NCBI RefSeq assembly: GCF_002797855.1
Contig: NZ_PGFB01000001.1
Span: 806,001 to 870,000, forward strand
From: Compostimonas suwonensis
GTDB taxonomy: Bacteria; Actinomycetota; Actinomycetes; Actinomycetales; Microbacteriaceae
DNA length: 64,000 bases
Direction: 5' to 3'
A program made the translations under genes and the position numbers. Positions 8,457 to 16,755 of the stretch are shown here, piece after piece (within the stretch, counting starts at the first letter, position 1; every line of letters begins with the position of its first letter). A model generated the notes under the pieces. It had not been told where the DNA came from. It was given only the letters and a program-made list of their open reading frames with translations, and did no database searches.

Positions 8457-9521
8457 ATGTTGGACGATGCAAGCATGTTCCGCCCGGCCAAACGCGGCTA
8501 CGACCGCGACGAGGTCAACAGGGCGTTTCTGGAGATCACCGATCGCATGGAGAGGGTCGCGACCGAGCGGGATGAGGCGAGCGACACGATCGCACGCCTG
8601 GGAAGAGAGCTGAAGACCGCCCAAGACGCCCTGCGCCGGGTGAACTCGAAGCCGAGCTTCGCGGATCTGGGAGCCGCGTTCGAGCAGACGCTTCGAACCG
8701 CCGAGGAGCAGGCCGCGAAGATGGTCAAGGATGCCGGATCCGAGGCGCTGCTCATCCGCGAGACGGCTCGCGCGGCGAGCGAGGAGTCGCTGCGCTCGGG
8801 CCGGCAGGCCGCCGACGCGATCCTCGCCGAGGCGAAGGCCAAGTCCGACGAGCTGCGGCTCGAGACCGACCGCCGCAGCGCCGAGATCCTGCACGAGGCG
8901 GACTCCCGCCTCGTCGAGGCGCAGGAGAGCTTCTCCACGGCCGAGCGCCGGGCGGCCGCCATGGTCTCCGAGGCCGAGCGCGCTGCATCCGAGATCCGTT
9001 CGCGGGCCCACGCCGAGACCGAGGCCGTGCGCAGTGAGATCGAGGTCATGCGCACGGCGATGGAGCGCGAGAAGTTCCAGGCCGAGCAGGAGGTGCGCGC
9101 CAAGCGGGACGCCGCCGAGCAGGAGTACCTCTCGATCCACAAGGACGCCGTGGCCCACGCCCAGCGCATCCAAGAGGAGGCGGCCGCGCAGGCGCACGAG
9201 GCGGTCAAGCGCGCCGGCGACGTGTCGCTCGAGGCCGACGCCGTTCTCGGCCGGGCGCGCGCCGAGGCGGAGCGCATCGTGGCCGACGCCCGCGGGATGG
9301 CGGCCGGCATGGTCTCCCGGTCACGCGAGCGCGCCGAGGAGCTCACGGTGCAGGTCGACGCCCACGCCCGCGCGTTCATCCGCGACGCCGAGGAGCGCCT
9401 CGCCGAGCTGCACGATCAGCGGCGGTCGATCGACGACTTCAGCGAGCGGCTCCGCGGCCTTCTGAGCGTCGACTCGACGGTCTCCCTCGACGAGTCGGAG
9501 CTGTACATGCAGACGCAGTAG
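8457..9521 (+). CDS. DivIVA-like coiled-coil protein
   Basis: 354-residue protein. The first 35 residues (MFRPAKRGYDRDEVNRAFLE) match the N-terminal DivIVA/GpsB lipid-binding motif, in which a Phe, Arg-Gly-Tyr and an acidic-Glu-Val-x-x-Phe-Leu pattern recur. Residues 45 to about 330 are an almost unbroken Ala/Glu/Arg heptad region, a long coiled coil. Proteins of this type act as scaffolds at curved membranes such as poles and septa; the main actinobacterial DivIVA (Wag31) is encoded beside the ftsZ cluster, so this is a second, related scaffold. ATG 8457 is preceded by AAGGGG at a spacing of about 11. Confidence 0.8.
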   Translation: MLDDASMFRPAKRGYDRDEVNRAFLEITDRMERVATERDEASDTIARLGRELKTAQDALRRVNSKPSFADLGAAFEQTLRTAEEQAAKMVKDAGSEALLIRETARAASEESLRSGRQAADAILAEAKAKSDELRLETDRRSAEILHEADSRLVEAQESFSTAERRAAAMVSEAERAASEIRSRAHAETEAVRSEIEVMRTAMEREKFQAEQEVRAKRDAAEQEYLSIHKDAVAHAQRIQEEAAAQAHEAVKRAGDVSLEADAVLGRARAEAERIVADARGMAAGMVSRSRERAEELTVQVDAHARAFIRDAEERLAELHDQRRSIDDFSERLRGLLSVDSTVSLDESELYMQTQ

Positions 9522-9587
9522 CGCTCTGCCCGTCGTTCGGATGCCTCGTGTTGCTCAGATGCTGCCCGTCGTCGTTCAGGCGGCGGC

Positions 9588-10226
9588 TCACTCGCCGTCG
9601 CCCGTGTAGCGCTCGCCGACCGGGATCTCGACGGCGAGCGTGTTGCTCGCCGGCGCGAGCGGGCACGCCCACATCGGGTCGTAGGCGCAGCTCGGGTTGT
9701 AGGCGAAGTTGAAGTCGACGATGAGCGAGTCGGGTGATGCGCCCGAGCCGAGATCTGCGCCTTTCACGGTGTCGAGCAGGTAGCGCCCGCCGCCGTAGGT
9801 GCCGCCGCGCACCCGGGAGAGCGCGTCTTTGACGGGGATGAAGATGCCTCCGCCGTAGGAGGCGAGCCGCCAGACGTTCAGGGTGCCCATGAGCGGCACC
9901 CGCACGGTTCCGATGAGCTCGAAGGGCACCAGTCCGTCGGTGCCCGTCTCGAACTCGAAGGTCTCCGGGGTCGCGCCGGGCACGACCTCGAGCTCGAAAC
10001 GCCAGTCGGGGTCGTAGGCCGCGACCGAGAGACCCGTGAAGTCGTCGCGGTCCTCGGGCAGCAGCGGCGTGGCCGGATGGCTGGCGAAGAGGTCGTCGCG
10101 GGCGGAGACCCAGGCGGCGTGGGCGGCGACGGGGTCGCTCGCGCTCATCCGGCGCACCCCGCTGTAGAGGCCGAAGACCCGACGTCGCCAGTCGGCGACC
10201 TGAAGCGCAGTGATGGTATCGCTCAT
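9588..10226 (-). CDS. DUF1684 domain protein
   Basis: 212 residues, recognised as DUF1684 from the C-terminal block with YGGGRYLLDT, DFNFAYNPSCAYD and CPLAP. The function of the family is unknown. The N-terminal part carries a WRRRVFGLYSGVR helix. The start is ATG 10226, which gives MSDTITALQ; the in-frame Met 14 codons upstream gives an untypical Cys-rich leader. It follows the SRPBCC gene on the same strand by 16 bp, so the two are probably cotranscribed. Confidence 0.83.
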   Translation of the reverse strand: MSDTITALQVADWRRRVFGLYSGVRRMSASDPVAAHAAWVSARDDLFASHPATPLLPEDRDDFTGLSVAAYDPDWRFELEVVPGATPETFEFETGTDGLVPFELIGTVRVPLMGTLNVWRLASYGGGIFIPVKDALSRVRGGTYGGGRYLLDTVKGADLGSGASPDSLIVDFNFAYNPSCAYDPMWACPLAPASNTLAVEIPVGERYTGDGE

Positions 10227-10242
10227 GTCGTCACAGTACTCG

Positions 10243-10797
10243 TCACATCGCCCGCAGAGCCGGAACATCGCCCGCAGGGCCTGAGGCGGATGCCGCGACG
10301 AGCTCGGGCTCGAACGACCACCCGGGCGCGAGCTGGCGCAGACGCAGCCCCCGCCACTGCCAGAACGCCCACAGTCCCGCCCAGGCGGCGGGGGTGAGGA
10401 TGCCCGCCGACACCGTCAGCTGGTCGCGGTAGAGGGTCTTGGCGGTGCCGTCGTCGCTGCCCGGCGCGGGGGAGACCGCCATCCGGTGGTCCCACAGCGT
10501 CACCGCCCGGAGCGCGCCGGAGACCCCCTCGCCGCGGTCGCGGAGGATCCGCACGCCGTCGGCTCTGCGGTCGTCGAGGCTCACGCGGATGAGCTGCCGC
10601 CCGATCGGGAGGAGCCCGCCGGCCCGCACCCGCACGGGGTGCTCGCCGGGCTGCCAGATCGTGGGGAAGCCGGCATCCTCGAGCGAGGTCATGCCGAGGA
10701 GCGGGGCGGCGACCTCGCGGAACACGGCGGGGCTGCGGAGGGCGCGCCAGGCGGCATCCGGATCGGTGTCGAGCACGAACTTGAGCAGCACACGCAT
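10243..10797 (-). CDS. SRPBCC/START-like protein of unknown function
   Basis: 184 residues, beginning MRVLLKFVLDTDPDAAWRAL, the usual opening of a SRPBCC (polyketide-cyclase-like) fold, with a central DHRMAVSP and DGTAKTLYRDQL strand pair. Such domains bind hydrophobic ligands in a deep pocket; the ligand here cannot be told. The start ATG 10797 fits the domain boundary, while the open frame continues upstream without family similarity. It leads a two-gene unit with the DUF1684 gene and is divergent from the EVE-domain gene. Confidence 0.7.
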   Translation of the reverse strand: MRVLLKFVLDTDPDAAWRALRSPAVFREVAAPLLGMTSLEDAGFPTIWQPGEHPVRVRAGGLLPIGRQLIRVSLDDRRADGVRILRDRGEGVSGALRAVTLWDHRMAVSPAPGSDDGTAKTLYRDQLTVSAGILTPAAWAGLWAFWQWRGLRLRQLAPGWSFEPELVAASASGPAGDVPALRAM

Positions 10798-10866
10798 CCT
10801 CACATTCTCGCGCCGCACCCTGACAGGGAGCCGGTGATCGGCGACCGGCACGGTACAACTGGTGTC

Positions 10867-11307
10867 ATGGCGATCCGGTACTGGCTCGGAGTGGTGCATC
10901 GCGATCACGTCGAGCGCGCGGCTCGCCTCGGCTTCGCGCAGCTCAACCACGGCTCGCGCTCGGCGGTCGCCGGGCTGAGCGAGAGCGACGGCCTCGTCTA
11001 CTACTCGCCACGGGCCTCGGTCGCGAGCGAGGAGCCGCTGCGCGCCTTCACGGCGATCGGGCGCGTCGAGCCGGGCGAGATCTGGCAGGCGGAGGAGGGC
11101 TCCTTCCGGCCGTGGCGGCGGAGGGTCGACTACTTCGACGACGCGGTCGAGGCGCCGATCAGGCCGCTCGTGCCGCTGCTCGACCTCACGCGCGACAACC
11201 CGCACTGGGGATACCAGCTGCGCCGCGGCCTCCTGCCGCTCACCCGGCACGACTTCGAGCTCATCCGCCAGCAGATGCGCCGGCCCTCGGCCGACGACCG
11301 CCGCTGA
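10867..11307 (+). CDS. EVE domain-containing protein
   Basis: 146 residues matching the EVE family (PUA/YTH-like fold, UPF0310): MAIRYWLGVVHRDHV, GDGLVYYSP-like basic strand and FRPWRRRVDY. EVE domains are thought to read modified bases in DNA or RNA; this one stands alone, not next to restriction genes. ATG 10867 has no ribosome-binding site but TACAAC ends seven bases upstream, so transcription could start at or next to the ATG (leaderless). Confidence 0.85.
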   Translation: MAIRYWLGVVHRDHVERAARLGFAQLNHGSRSAVAGLSESDGLVYYSPRASVASEEPLRAFTAIGRVEPGEIWQAEEGSFRPWRRRVDYFDDAVEAPIRPLVPLLDLTRDNPHWGYQLRRGLLPLTRHDFELIRQQMRRPSADDRR

Positions 11308-11357
11308 ACGGTCGGCGCCGAGCGGTCGGAGTCGGCCCGGCCGTTAAGATAACCGTT

Positions 11358-11948
11358 GTGAACGAGCCCACCCCCGCAGCACCGACATCCGCCCCCCTCG
11401 CGCAGAGCAAGTACCAGGTGCGCTTCGAGTGGGGTGCCGAGGGTGCCGCCGACATCGCCGAGGGCGCGCACGTGGCCGTCCTCGTCGACGTGCTGCAGGA
11501 TGCCGCGGCCGCAGCCGCGCCCTGGAACGCCCAGCGCGGGGCCGCCGTCGCCGACGCCTTCCCGACCGCGGCCGTCGTCGGCGCCTCCTTCACCAACCGC
11601 CGCGCCGTCGCCCAGTGGATCCTCGACCACCAGGTCGCCGCCGGGGAGCGCGTGATGATCGCGATCGTCGCACTCGGCGAGCCGCGCGCCGACGGCAGCA
11701 CCCGCTTCGCCGTCGAGGACTACCTCGCGGCGGGCGCCCTCATCGACGCCCTCGCCGAGCTCGGCATCGACTACTGCTCGCCGGAGGCCGCAGCGGCGAG
11801 CGCGGCGTACACGGGCCTCGCCCGTGCGACCTCGCACCTCGTGAGCGCCTCGGGCAGCGGTCAGACGCTCATCGCCGCCGGCCTGCGCGAGGCCGTCGCG
11901 GCTCAGACCGTCCTCGACTCGAGCACCGAGGTCTCGCTCAGGGGTTGA
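11358..11948 (+). CDS. 2-phosphosulfolactate phosphatase-family protein (ComB-like)
   Basis: 196 residues resembling the ComB/2-phosphosulfolactate phosphatase family: KYQVRFEWGAEG, VAVLVDVLQDA, AAVVGASFTNRRAVA, and SASGSGQTL near the C-terminus (the family has a conserved S-G-x-G loop). In archaea ComB serves coenzyme M synthesis; actinobacterial homologues have no assigned role, so the name marks homology only. GTG 11358 is the start that fits the family. Confidence 0.72.
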   Translation: MNEPTPAAPTSAPLAQSKYQVRFEWGAEGAADIAEGAHVAVLVDVLQDAAAAAAPWNAQRGAAVADAFPTAAVVGASFTNRRAVAQWILDHQVAAGERVMIAIVALGEPRADGSTRFAVEDYLAAGALIDALAELGIDYCSPEAAAASAAYTGLARATSHLVSASGSGQTLIAAGLREAVAAQTVLDSSTEVSLRG

Positions 11949-12082
11949 GGTCGCCCCGCGAGCGGGCTCGGGAACCCTCGGGAATCCTGAGCCTTCGGAA
12001 TCCTCGGGCGCCCTCGGGTGTTGAGACGAGTGGGCCGTTCCGCACGTCCGGGGGTCCGGTCGCGTACGAAGAGAGGAATGCC

Positions 12083-12385
12083 GTGAAAGCCGTACTCAAT
12101 GGAACCGTCATCGCCGAGGCTCCCCAAGACGAGCTCATCAAGATCGAGGGCAACTGGTACTTCCCGCCGTCGAGCGTGAACTCGGAGCTGCTCGTCGAGA
12201 GCCCCACGCCGTACACCTGTCCGTGGAAGGGCGAGTGCCAGTACTTCACCGTGCGTGACGGCGACACCCTTCTGCAGGATCGCGCCTGGAGCTACCCCAC
12301 GCCCTACCCGACCGCATTCGAGCGCGTGGGCAAGGACTTCAGCAATTACGTGGCGTTCTGGAAGGAAGTCCAGGTCGTCGACTGA
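12083..12385 (+). CDS. DUF427 domain protein
   Basis: 100 residues, a full DUF427 domain: KAVLNGTVIAEA, WYFPPSSV, TPYTCPWKGECQYF and WSYPTPYPTA. The family has a small beta-tent fold and no proven function. GTG 12083 is preceded by AGAGAGGA with five bases between; the longer open frame upstream shows no similarity. Stands alone between the ComB-like gene and repeat copy 2. Confidence 0.88.
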   Translation: MKAVLNGTVIAEAPQDELIKIEGNWYFPPSSVNSELLVESPTPYTCPWKGECQYFTVRDGDTLLQDRAWSYPTPYPTAFERVGKDFSNYVAFWKEVQVVD

Positions 12386-12788
12386 GTCGCGAGCGATGAG
12401 CTGAGACGGGCCGGGCCGCCGCTGAGCGGCCGCTGCGGCATCCGTGGCTCGCACCGCTGAAAACGACGGAAGATCGCACCTTCCCGGGATGAAAAGGGCT
12501 GAACGCCCCCCGGAAGGGAGCAGTTTTCCGTCGTTTTCGCTTTTGTACGGCAAATACTCAGCAGATTCAAGAATTAACGTTCCGACTTCTGTGCCACATC
12601 ACATACCATGGGGATGCTGGCCCTGTGACGCCCTCACGAGGGGCATGGGTCAGCCCTTTCGGCTCCCGCATAGCAAGTTCCGAGAAATTGCTACGGAAAG
12701 CTGCAGCAGAACCCTCTTAACTGAGCGGGCATCGGCTACAGTCGGCGTCACCGAGAGGTTTTGTGTCTGTTCAGGAGGGAAAAGACCA
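12386..12788. other. Intergenic region upstream of the GntR gene
   Basis: 403 bp. It contains repeat copy 2 (12459-12538) and then about 250 bp of noticeably less GC-rich DNA that should hold the GntR promoter. I could not assign a -35/-10 pair with confidence. AGGAGGG directly precedes the GntR start. Confidence 0.55.
12459..12538. repeat. Dispersed inverted-repeat element, copy 2
   Basis: 80-bp element with perfect 13-bp terminal inverted repeats, GAAAACGACGGAA at 12459-12471 and its reverse complement at 12526-12538. The outer CTCA bases present in the other copies are replaced here, and the interior is the most divergent of the five. Confidence 0.8.
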
Positions 12789-13484
12789 ATGACCATCGCG
12801 CCATCATCTATACAACGGTTGGAGCAGGCGGTAAGCCTGCGAGATTCGGTCGAACGTTCGCTGTCCGCAGCAATCATTTCGGGGGAACTGGAGCCGGGAA
12901 CGCTTGTTTCCGTGCCCACCCTCGCCGTGCAGTTCGCCGTCTCGGCGACACCGGTTCGTGAGGCCATGCTCAATCTGGAGAAGCGTGGCTTCGTCGAACC
13001 CGTGCGCAACAAGGGATTCCGGGTCACCGATGTGAGTGAGCGGGATCTCCTGGAGATCGTGCAGGTTCGACGCATGCTGGAGGTCCCGGCGATGCGCGTC
13101 GTCGCGGAGCACTTCCCGCACGAGCTCATGTCGAGCTATCGGGCGAAGGCCGATGCGATCATGCAGGCTGCAGCGCGCTCCGACTTCCTCGCCTATCTGT
13201 CCGCGGACTCCGAGTTCCATCTCGCGCTGCTGCGGGTGACGGGCAACGAGCGTCTCGTCGAGCTCGTCGCCGAGCTACGGAGCCAGACCCGCATGATCGG
13301 GCTCGCGAACATGACCGACACGGTCGAGCTGCAGCAATCGGCGAACGAGCACCACCTGCTCCTGGACTACCTGTCCGAGGGGCGGGCGGACGACGCCGAG
13401 AAGCTCATGAACGCGCACATCGGCCACGTCGTGGGCTGGTGGGCGGGTCTCACCGAGAACGAGCCGTCGCCGGAGTCGATCTAG
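12789..13484 (+). CDS. GntR-family transcriptional regulator, FadR/FCD subfamily
   Basis: 231 residues. A winged helix-turn-helix (about residues 15-80, with SVPTLAVQFAVSATPVREAM in the recognition region) precedes an all-helical FCD ligand-binding domain. The FCD metal ligands are visible as DSEFH, NEHH and HIGH. FCD regulators usually bind a carboxylate and a divalent metal. Position directly upstream of the hydroxyproline operon and the same direction make it the likely regulator of that operon, with an intermediate of the pathway as inducer (inference). ATG 12789 has AGGAGGG at a good spacing. Confidence 0.9.
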   Translation: MTIAPSSIQRLEQAVSLRDSVERSLSAAIISGELEPGTLVSVPTLAVQFAVSATPVREAMLNLEKRGFVEPVRNKGFRVTDVSERDLLEIVQVRRMLEVPAMRVVAEHFPHELMSSYRAKADAIMQAAARSDFLAYLSADSEFHLALLRVTGNERLVELVAELRSQTRMIGLANMTDTVELQQSANEHHLLLDYLSEGRADDAEKLMNAHIGHVVGWWAGLTENEPSPESI

Positions 13485-13551
13485 CTCTCGACCGCCTCGC
13501 ATCCGTCTCGCGGGCCCGTGCTCCGGGCTCTCGGGGTGGGGCGGCGGTCGA

Positions 13552-13590
13552 TTGCCGACTTCGTATAGTGTGTGACATATTATTAGCTGG
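13552..13590 (+). promoter_or_regulatory. Candidate promoter/operator of the hydroxyproline operon
   Basis: The 130-bp gap after the GntR gene includes an AT-rich island TATAGTGTGTGACATATTAT at 13564-13583, with TTGCCG at 13552. TTGCCG and CATATT (13576) are 18 bp apart. TATAGTGT and ACATATTA form an imperfect dyad of the size FCD-type GntR proteins bind. No experimental support. Confidence 0.45.
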
Positions 13591-13617
13591 ACCAGAAGGC
13601 AGAAAGGCAGACGCAGG

Positions 13618-14874
13618 ATGCAAGCGGGTGGCAATGACTTCACGCCCGTCGACGCTGTGCCGGTCGACACTGCGCCGGTTGATGTCGCGCCCGTCGACGT
13701 CGTGATCGTCGGCGCGGGAATCGTCGGCGCAGCATGCGCCCGCGCCCTCGCCCGCGAAGGCCTCAGCGTGATCGTCGTCGACCGCGGGCAGACCACGGGC
13801 GCGACCTCCTCGAGCGGCGAGGGCAACCTGCTGCTCTCCGACAAGGCGCCCGGCGCCGAGCTGCTGCTCGCCCAGTACTCCGCCTCGCTCTGGCCCGCTG
13901 TCGTCGACGAGCTCGCCGACGAGCTCGGGGCCGGGTTCCCGTCGGTCGAGTACGACCGCAAGGGCGGTCTCGTGGTCGCGACGACGGATGCCGGCGCGGC
14001 CCCCCTCCTCGCGTTCGCGCAGTCGCAGCGCGGGGCCGGTGTCGACGCCCGCGTGCTCTCCACGGCCGAGGCGCTCGAGCTGGAGCCGCAGCTGAACCCT
14101 GCGATCACGGCCGCCGTGCACTACCCCGACGACGCCCAGGTGCAGCCGGTCATCGCGAGCGAGGCGTTCCTCGCCTCGGCGAGGCGAGGCGGCGTGCGCG
14201 TGCTCACGAACGCCGTGGTGACCGGTCCCGTGCTCGACGCCCGAGGCGCCCTCATCGGCGTCACGACCTCTCGCGGAACCGTCCGCGCCGCCCGGGTGCT
14301 CGTCGCCGCGGGACCCTGGTCGGGCGAGGTCTCGGGGCTGCTCGGGGCGCCGCTGCCCGTGCGCCCGCGCCGCGGGGTCGTGCTCGTGACCACCCGGATG
14401 CCGCACCGCATCTTCCACAAGGTGTACGACGCCGACTACGTGGGCGCCGTCGAGTCGAACGCCGCCGATCTGCAGACCTCGAGCGTCGTCGAGTCGACGG
14501 GGTCCGGCACGGTTCTCATCGGCTCCTCCCGCCAGCAGATCGGCTTCGACGACCGGTTCCGCGTCGACGTGCTCCGCGAGCTGGCCGTCAAGGCCCTGCG
14601 CCTCTTCCCCTTCCTCGCCGGGGCTCCGGTCATGCGCTCCTACGGCGGCTTCCGTCCCTTTATGCCCGACCACCTGCCGATCATCGGCGAGGACCCGCGG
14701 CTGCCCGGCCTCTGGCATGCGACCGGCCACGAGGGGGCCGGGATCGGCCTCTCCCTCGGCACGGGCGCCATGATCGCCGACCTCATGGCGGGTCGCACCC
14801 CGGGCCTCGACGCCACCGCCTTCTCCCCCGCCCGCGGCTCCCTCGCCGCCCATCTCGAAGGGGCACGCCCATGA
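13618..14874 (+). CDS. FAD-dependent oxidoreductase, D-hydroxyproline dehydrogenase catalytic subunit
   Basis: 418-residue D-amino-acid-oxidase (DAO) family flavoprotein. The Rossmann motif VVIVGAGIVGAACA starts at about residue 28, and the C-terminal GHEGAGIGLSLGTG is the second FAD-contact region. In Pseudomonas and other bacteria a DAO subunit, a small 2Fe-2S protein and a second FAD/Fe-S subunit form D-hydroxyproline dehydrogenase, which oxidises cis-4-hydroxy-D-proline to pyrroline-4-hydroxy-2-carboxylate. The two genes that follow supply exactly those partners, and the epimerase and deaminase follow. The first 25 residues include a PVDxxPVDxAPVD repeat, so a later start near residue 26 is possible. 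Its TGA overlaps the next ATG. Confidence 0.85.
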   Translation: MQAGGNDFTPVDAVPVDTAPVDVAPVDVVIVGAGIVGAACARALAREGLSVIVVDRGQTTGATSSSGEGNLLLSDKAPGAELLLAQYSASLWPAVVDELADELGAGFPSVEYDRKGGLVVATTDAGAAPLLAFAQSQRGAGVDARVLSTAEALELEPQLNPAITAAVHYPDDAQVQPVIASEAFLASARRGGVRVLTNAVVTGPVLDARGALIGVTTSRGTVRAARVLVAAGPWSGEVSGLLGAPLPVRPRRGVVLVTTRMPHRIFHKVYDADYVGAVESNAADLQTSSVVESTGSGTVLIGSSRQQIGFDDRFRVDVLRELAVKALRLFPFLAGAPVMRSYGGFRPFMPDHLPIIGEDPRLPGLWHATGHEGAGIGLSLGTGAMIADLMAGRTPGLDATAFSPARGSLAAHLEGARP

Positions 14875-15230
14875 CCGCACGGCGACTCCCGCCTTCGGCC
14901 GACCCGATCGAGCCCGGCGAGGCCGGCGCGCTCTCGATCCTCGTCGACGGCCGGCCCCTCGACGGCCTTCGCGGCCAGACGATCGCGGGCGTTCTCCTGG
15001 CCTCGGGTGAACTCGCCTGGCGGCGCACCTCGGTCGCCGGGGCGCCGAGAGGGCTGTTCTGCGGCATCGGCGTCTGCTTCGACTGCATCGTGACGGTCAA
15101 CGGGGAGCGCGACATCCGCGCCTGCCAGCGCCGGGCGGTCGACGGCGACCTGGTCGAGATCCAGCACGACGAGCTGCCCGAGCTGCCGGGCCTGCCCGAG
15201 CTGCCCGCGAACGGCGGTGCGCGATCGTGA
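14871..15230 (+). CDS. (2Fe-2S)-binding protein, small subunit of D-hydroxyproline dehydrogenase
   Basis: 119 residues related to HcnA/OoxA-type small subunits. The ferredoxin-like cluster ligands are CGIGVCFDC followed by a fourth Cys in RACQR. It would pass electrons between the two flavin subunits. ATGA overlap with the gene before it and GTGA overlap with the one after show translational coupling. The C-terminus has an ELPELPGLPELP repeat with no known role. Confidence 0.85.
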   Translation: MTARRLPPSADPIEPGEAGALSILVDGRPLDGLRGQTIAGVLLASGELAWRRTSVAGAPRGLFCGIGVCFDCIVTVNGERDIRACQRRAVDGDLVEIQHDELPELPGLPELPANGGARS

Positions 15231-16681
15231 CCGAGACAGAGCAGGCCCGCCCCCAGGTGCTCGTCGTCGGCGCGGGTCCGGCCGGGCTCGCCGCCGCCGT
15301 CGCCGCACGTCGGCGCGGGGCATCCGTGATGCTCGTCGACTCCGCAGACCAGCTCGGCGGCCAGTTCTGGCGGCACCTGCCGCCCGAGCGCCCGTCGCGC
15401 CGCGAGGCCCGCCTGCACCACGGCTGGGCGCGGTTCCAGCAGTTGAGCACCGAGGTGAACGACGACCCCGGATGCCGCGTGCTCACCTCCGCGCAGGTCT
15501 GGGCCCTCGAGCCCGCCGCCGACGACGAGCCGTGGGCGGCGACCGTGCACGTGCTCGTGGGGCCGGCCGACTCACGGCGCCGAGAGCCCCTCACGATCCG
15601 CCCCGACGCCCTCGTGATCGCGACGGGCGCCTACGACCGCACCCTTCCGTTCCCCGGCTGGGATCTGCCCGGGGTCTTCACGGCGGGGGCCGCCCAGGCG
15701 CTGGCCAAGGGCGAGCGCGTCGCCGTGGGCGAGCGGGTTCTCGTCGCGGGCGCCGGGCCGTTCCTGCTGCCCGTCGCCGAATCGCTCACCCGGGCCGGCT
15801 CGCGGGTTCTCGGCGTGCTCGAGGCGAATCGCCTCGGAAACCTCGTGCGGGGCTGGTCGCACAAGCCGTGGCAGCTGCTGCGTGCGGCGCGCAAGGGCGG
15901 CGAGCTCGCCTCCTACGCGACGGGGCAGCTGCGGCACCGCATCCCCTACCGCATGGGCGAGGCCGTCATCGAGGCCCACGGCACCGACCGTGTCACGGCC
16001 GTCACGGTCGCCCGGGTCGACGCAGAATGGCGCCCCGTGGCCGGGACCGAGCGGCGCGTCGAGGTCGACGCCGTGTGCGTGAGCCACGGCTTCACCCCCC
16101 GCCTGGAGCTGCCGATCGCCGCGGGCTGCGCGATCGGGAGCGACCGTTTCGTCGTCGTCGACGAGGATCAGCGCACGAGCGTGCGGGGAGTCTTCGTGGC
16201 GGGGGAGCTCACGAGCATCGGCGGGGCCGACCTCGCGCTCGCCGAGGGCACGATCGCCGGTCACGCTGCGGCGGGCGGCGCCGTCGTCGGTTCAGCGGAT
16301 GTCGCGGCGGCGGTGCGCGAAAGGCGGGTGTTCCGGCGCTTCGCCCTCCGCCTCGAGGCCGCTCACGGCATCCGCCGCGGCTGGACGTCGTGGCTGCGCG
16401 ACGACACGACCGTCTGCCGCTGCGAGGAGGTGACCGCGGGCGCGCTGCGCCGCACGGGCGTCGCGACCCCCGATGCGGGCCTGCGCTCGATCAAGCTCAC
16501 GAGCCGCGCCGGGCTCGGCATCTGCCAGGGGCGGGTGTGCGGGCGCACGGTCGAGGAGCTGCTCGCGAGCGGCTTCGCCGGGGCGCCGCGCAACGACCCC
16601 ACCACAAGCGACCGCCGCCCGATCTTCTCCCCGATCACGATCGGCGAGCTCGCCCAGGGCGCGACCGGCGACGCAGACTGA
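15227..16681 (+). CDS. FAD/NAD(P)-dependent oxidoreductase, large subunit of D-hydroxyproline dehydrogenase
   Basis: 484 residues of the HcnB/OoxA-like class. Two dinucleotide-binding motifs are present: VLVVGAGPAGLAAAVAA at the N-terminus and RVLVAGAGPFLLPVA in the middle. The C-terminus carries a BFD-like 2Fe-2S site with CRCEE and, further on, CQGRVC. Together with the two genes before it this makes a heterotrimeric dehydrogenase; electrons probably go to the respiratory chain instead of oxygen (inference from family). GTG 15227 overlaps the preceding stop. Confidence 0.85.
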   Translation: MTETEQARPQVLVVGAGPAGLAAAVAARRRGASVMLVDSADQLGGQFWRHLPPERPSRREARLHHGWARFQQLSTEVNDDPGCRVLTSAQVWALEPAADDEPWAATVHVLVGPADSRRREPLTIRPDALVIATGAYDRTLPFPGWDLPGVFTAGAAQALAKGERVAVGERVLVAGAGPFLLPVAESLTRAGSRVLGVLEANRLGNLVRGWSHKPWQLLRAARKGGELASYATGQLRHRIPYRMGEAVIEAHGTDRVTAVTVARVDAEWRPVAGTERRVEVDAVCVSHGFTPRLELPIAAGCAIGSDRFVVVDEDQRTSVRGVFVAGELTSIGGADLALAEGTIAGHAAAGGAVVGSADVAAAVRERRVFRRFALRLEAAHGIRRGWTSWLRDDTTVCRCEEVTAGALRRTGVATPDAGLRSIKLTSRAGLGICQGRVCGRTVEELLASGFAGAPRNDPTTSDRRPIFSPITIGELAQGATGDAD

Positions 16682-16727
16682 CCAGCACGAACCAGACCCA
16701 GACCAGCACGAACCCAGACCAGCAACA
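16681..16727. repeat. Short direct repeats in the operon spacer
   Basis: ACCAGCACGAACC occurs at 16681 and 16702 and a third partial copy (ACCAGCAAC) at 16718. This fills most of the only long gap inside the operon. Confidence 0.6.
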
Positions 16728-16755
16728 TCCGAACAGACAGTACGAAAGGACCACA

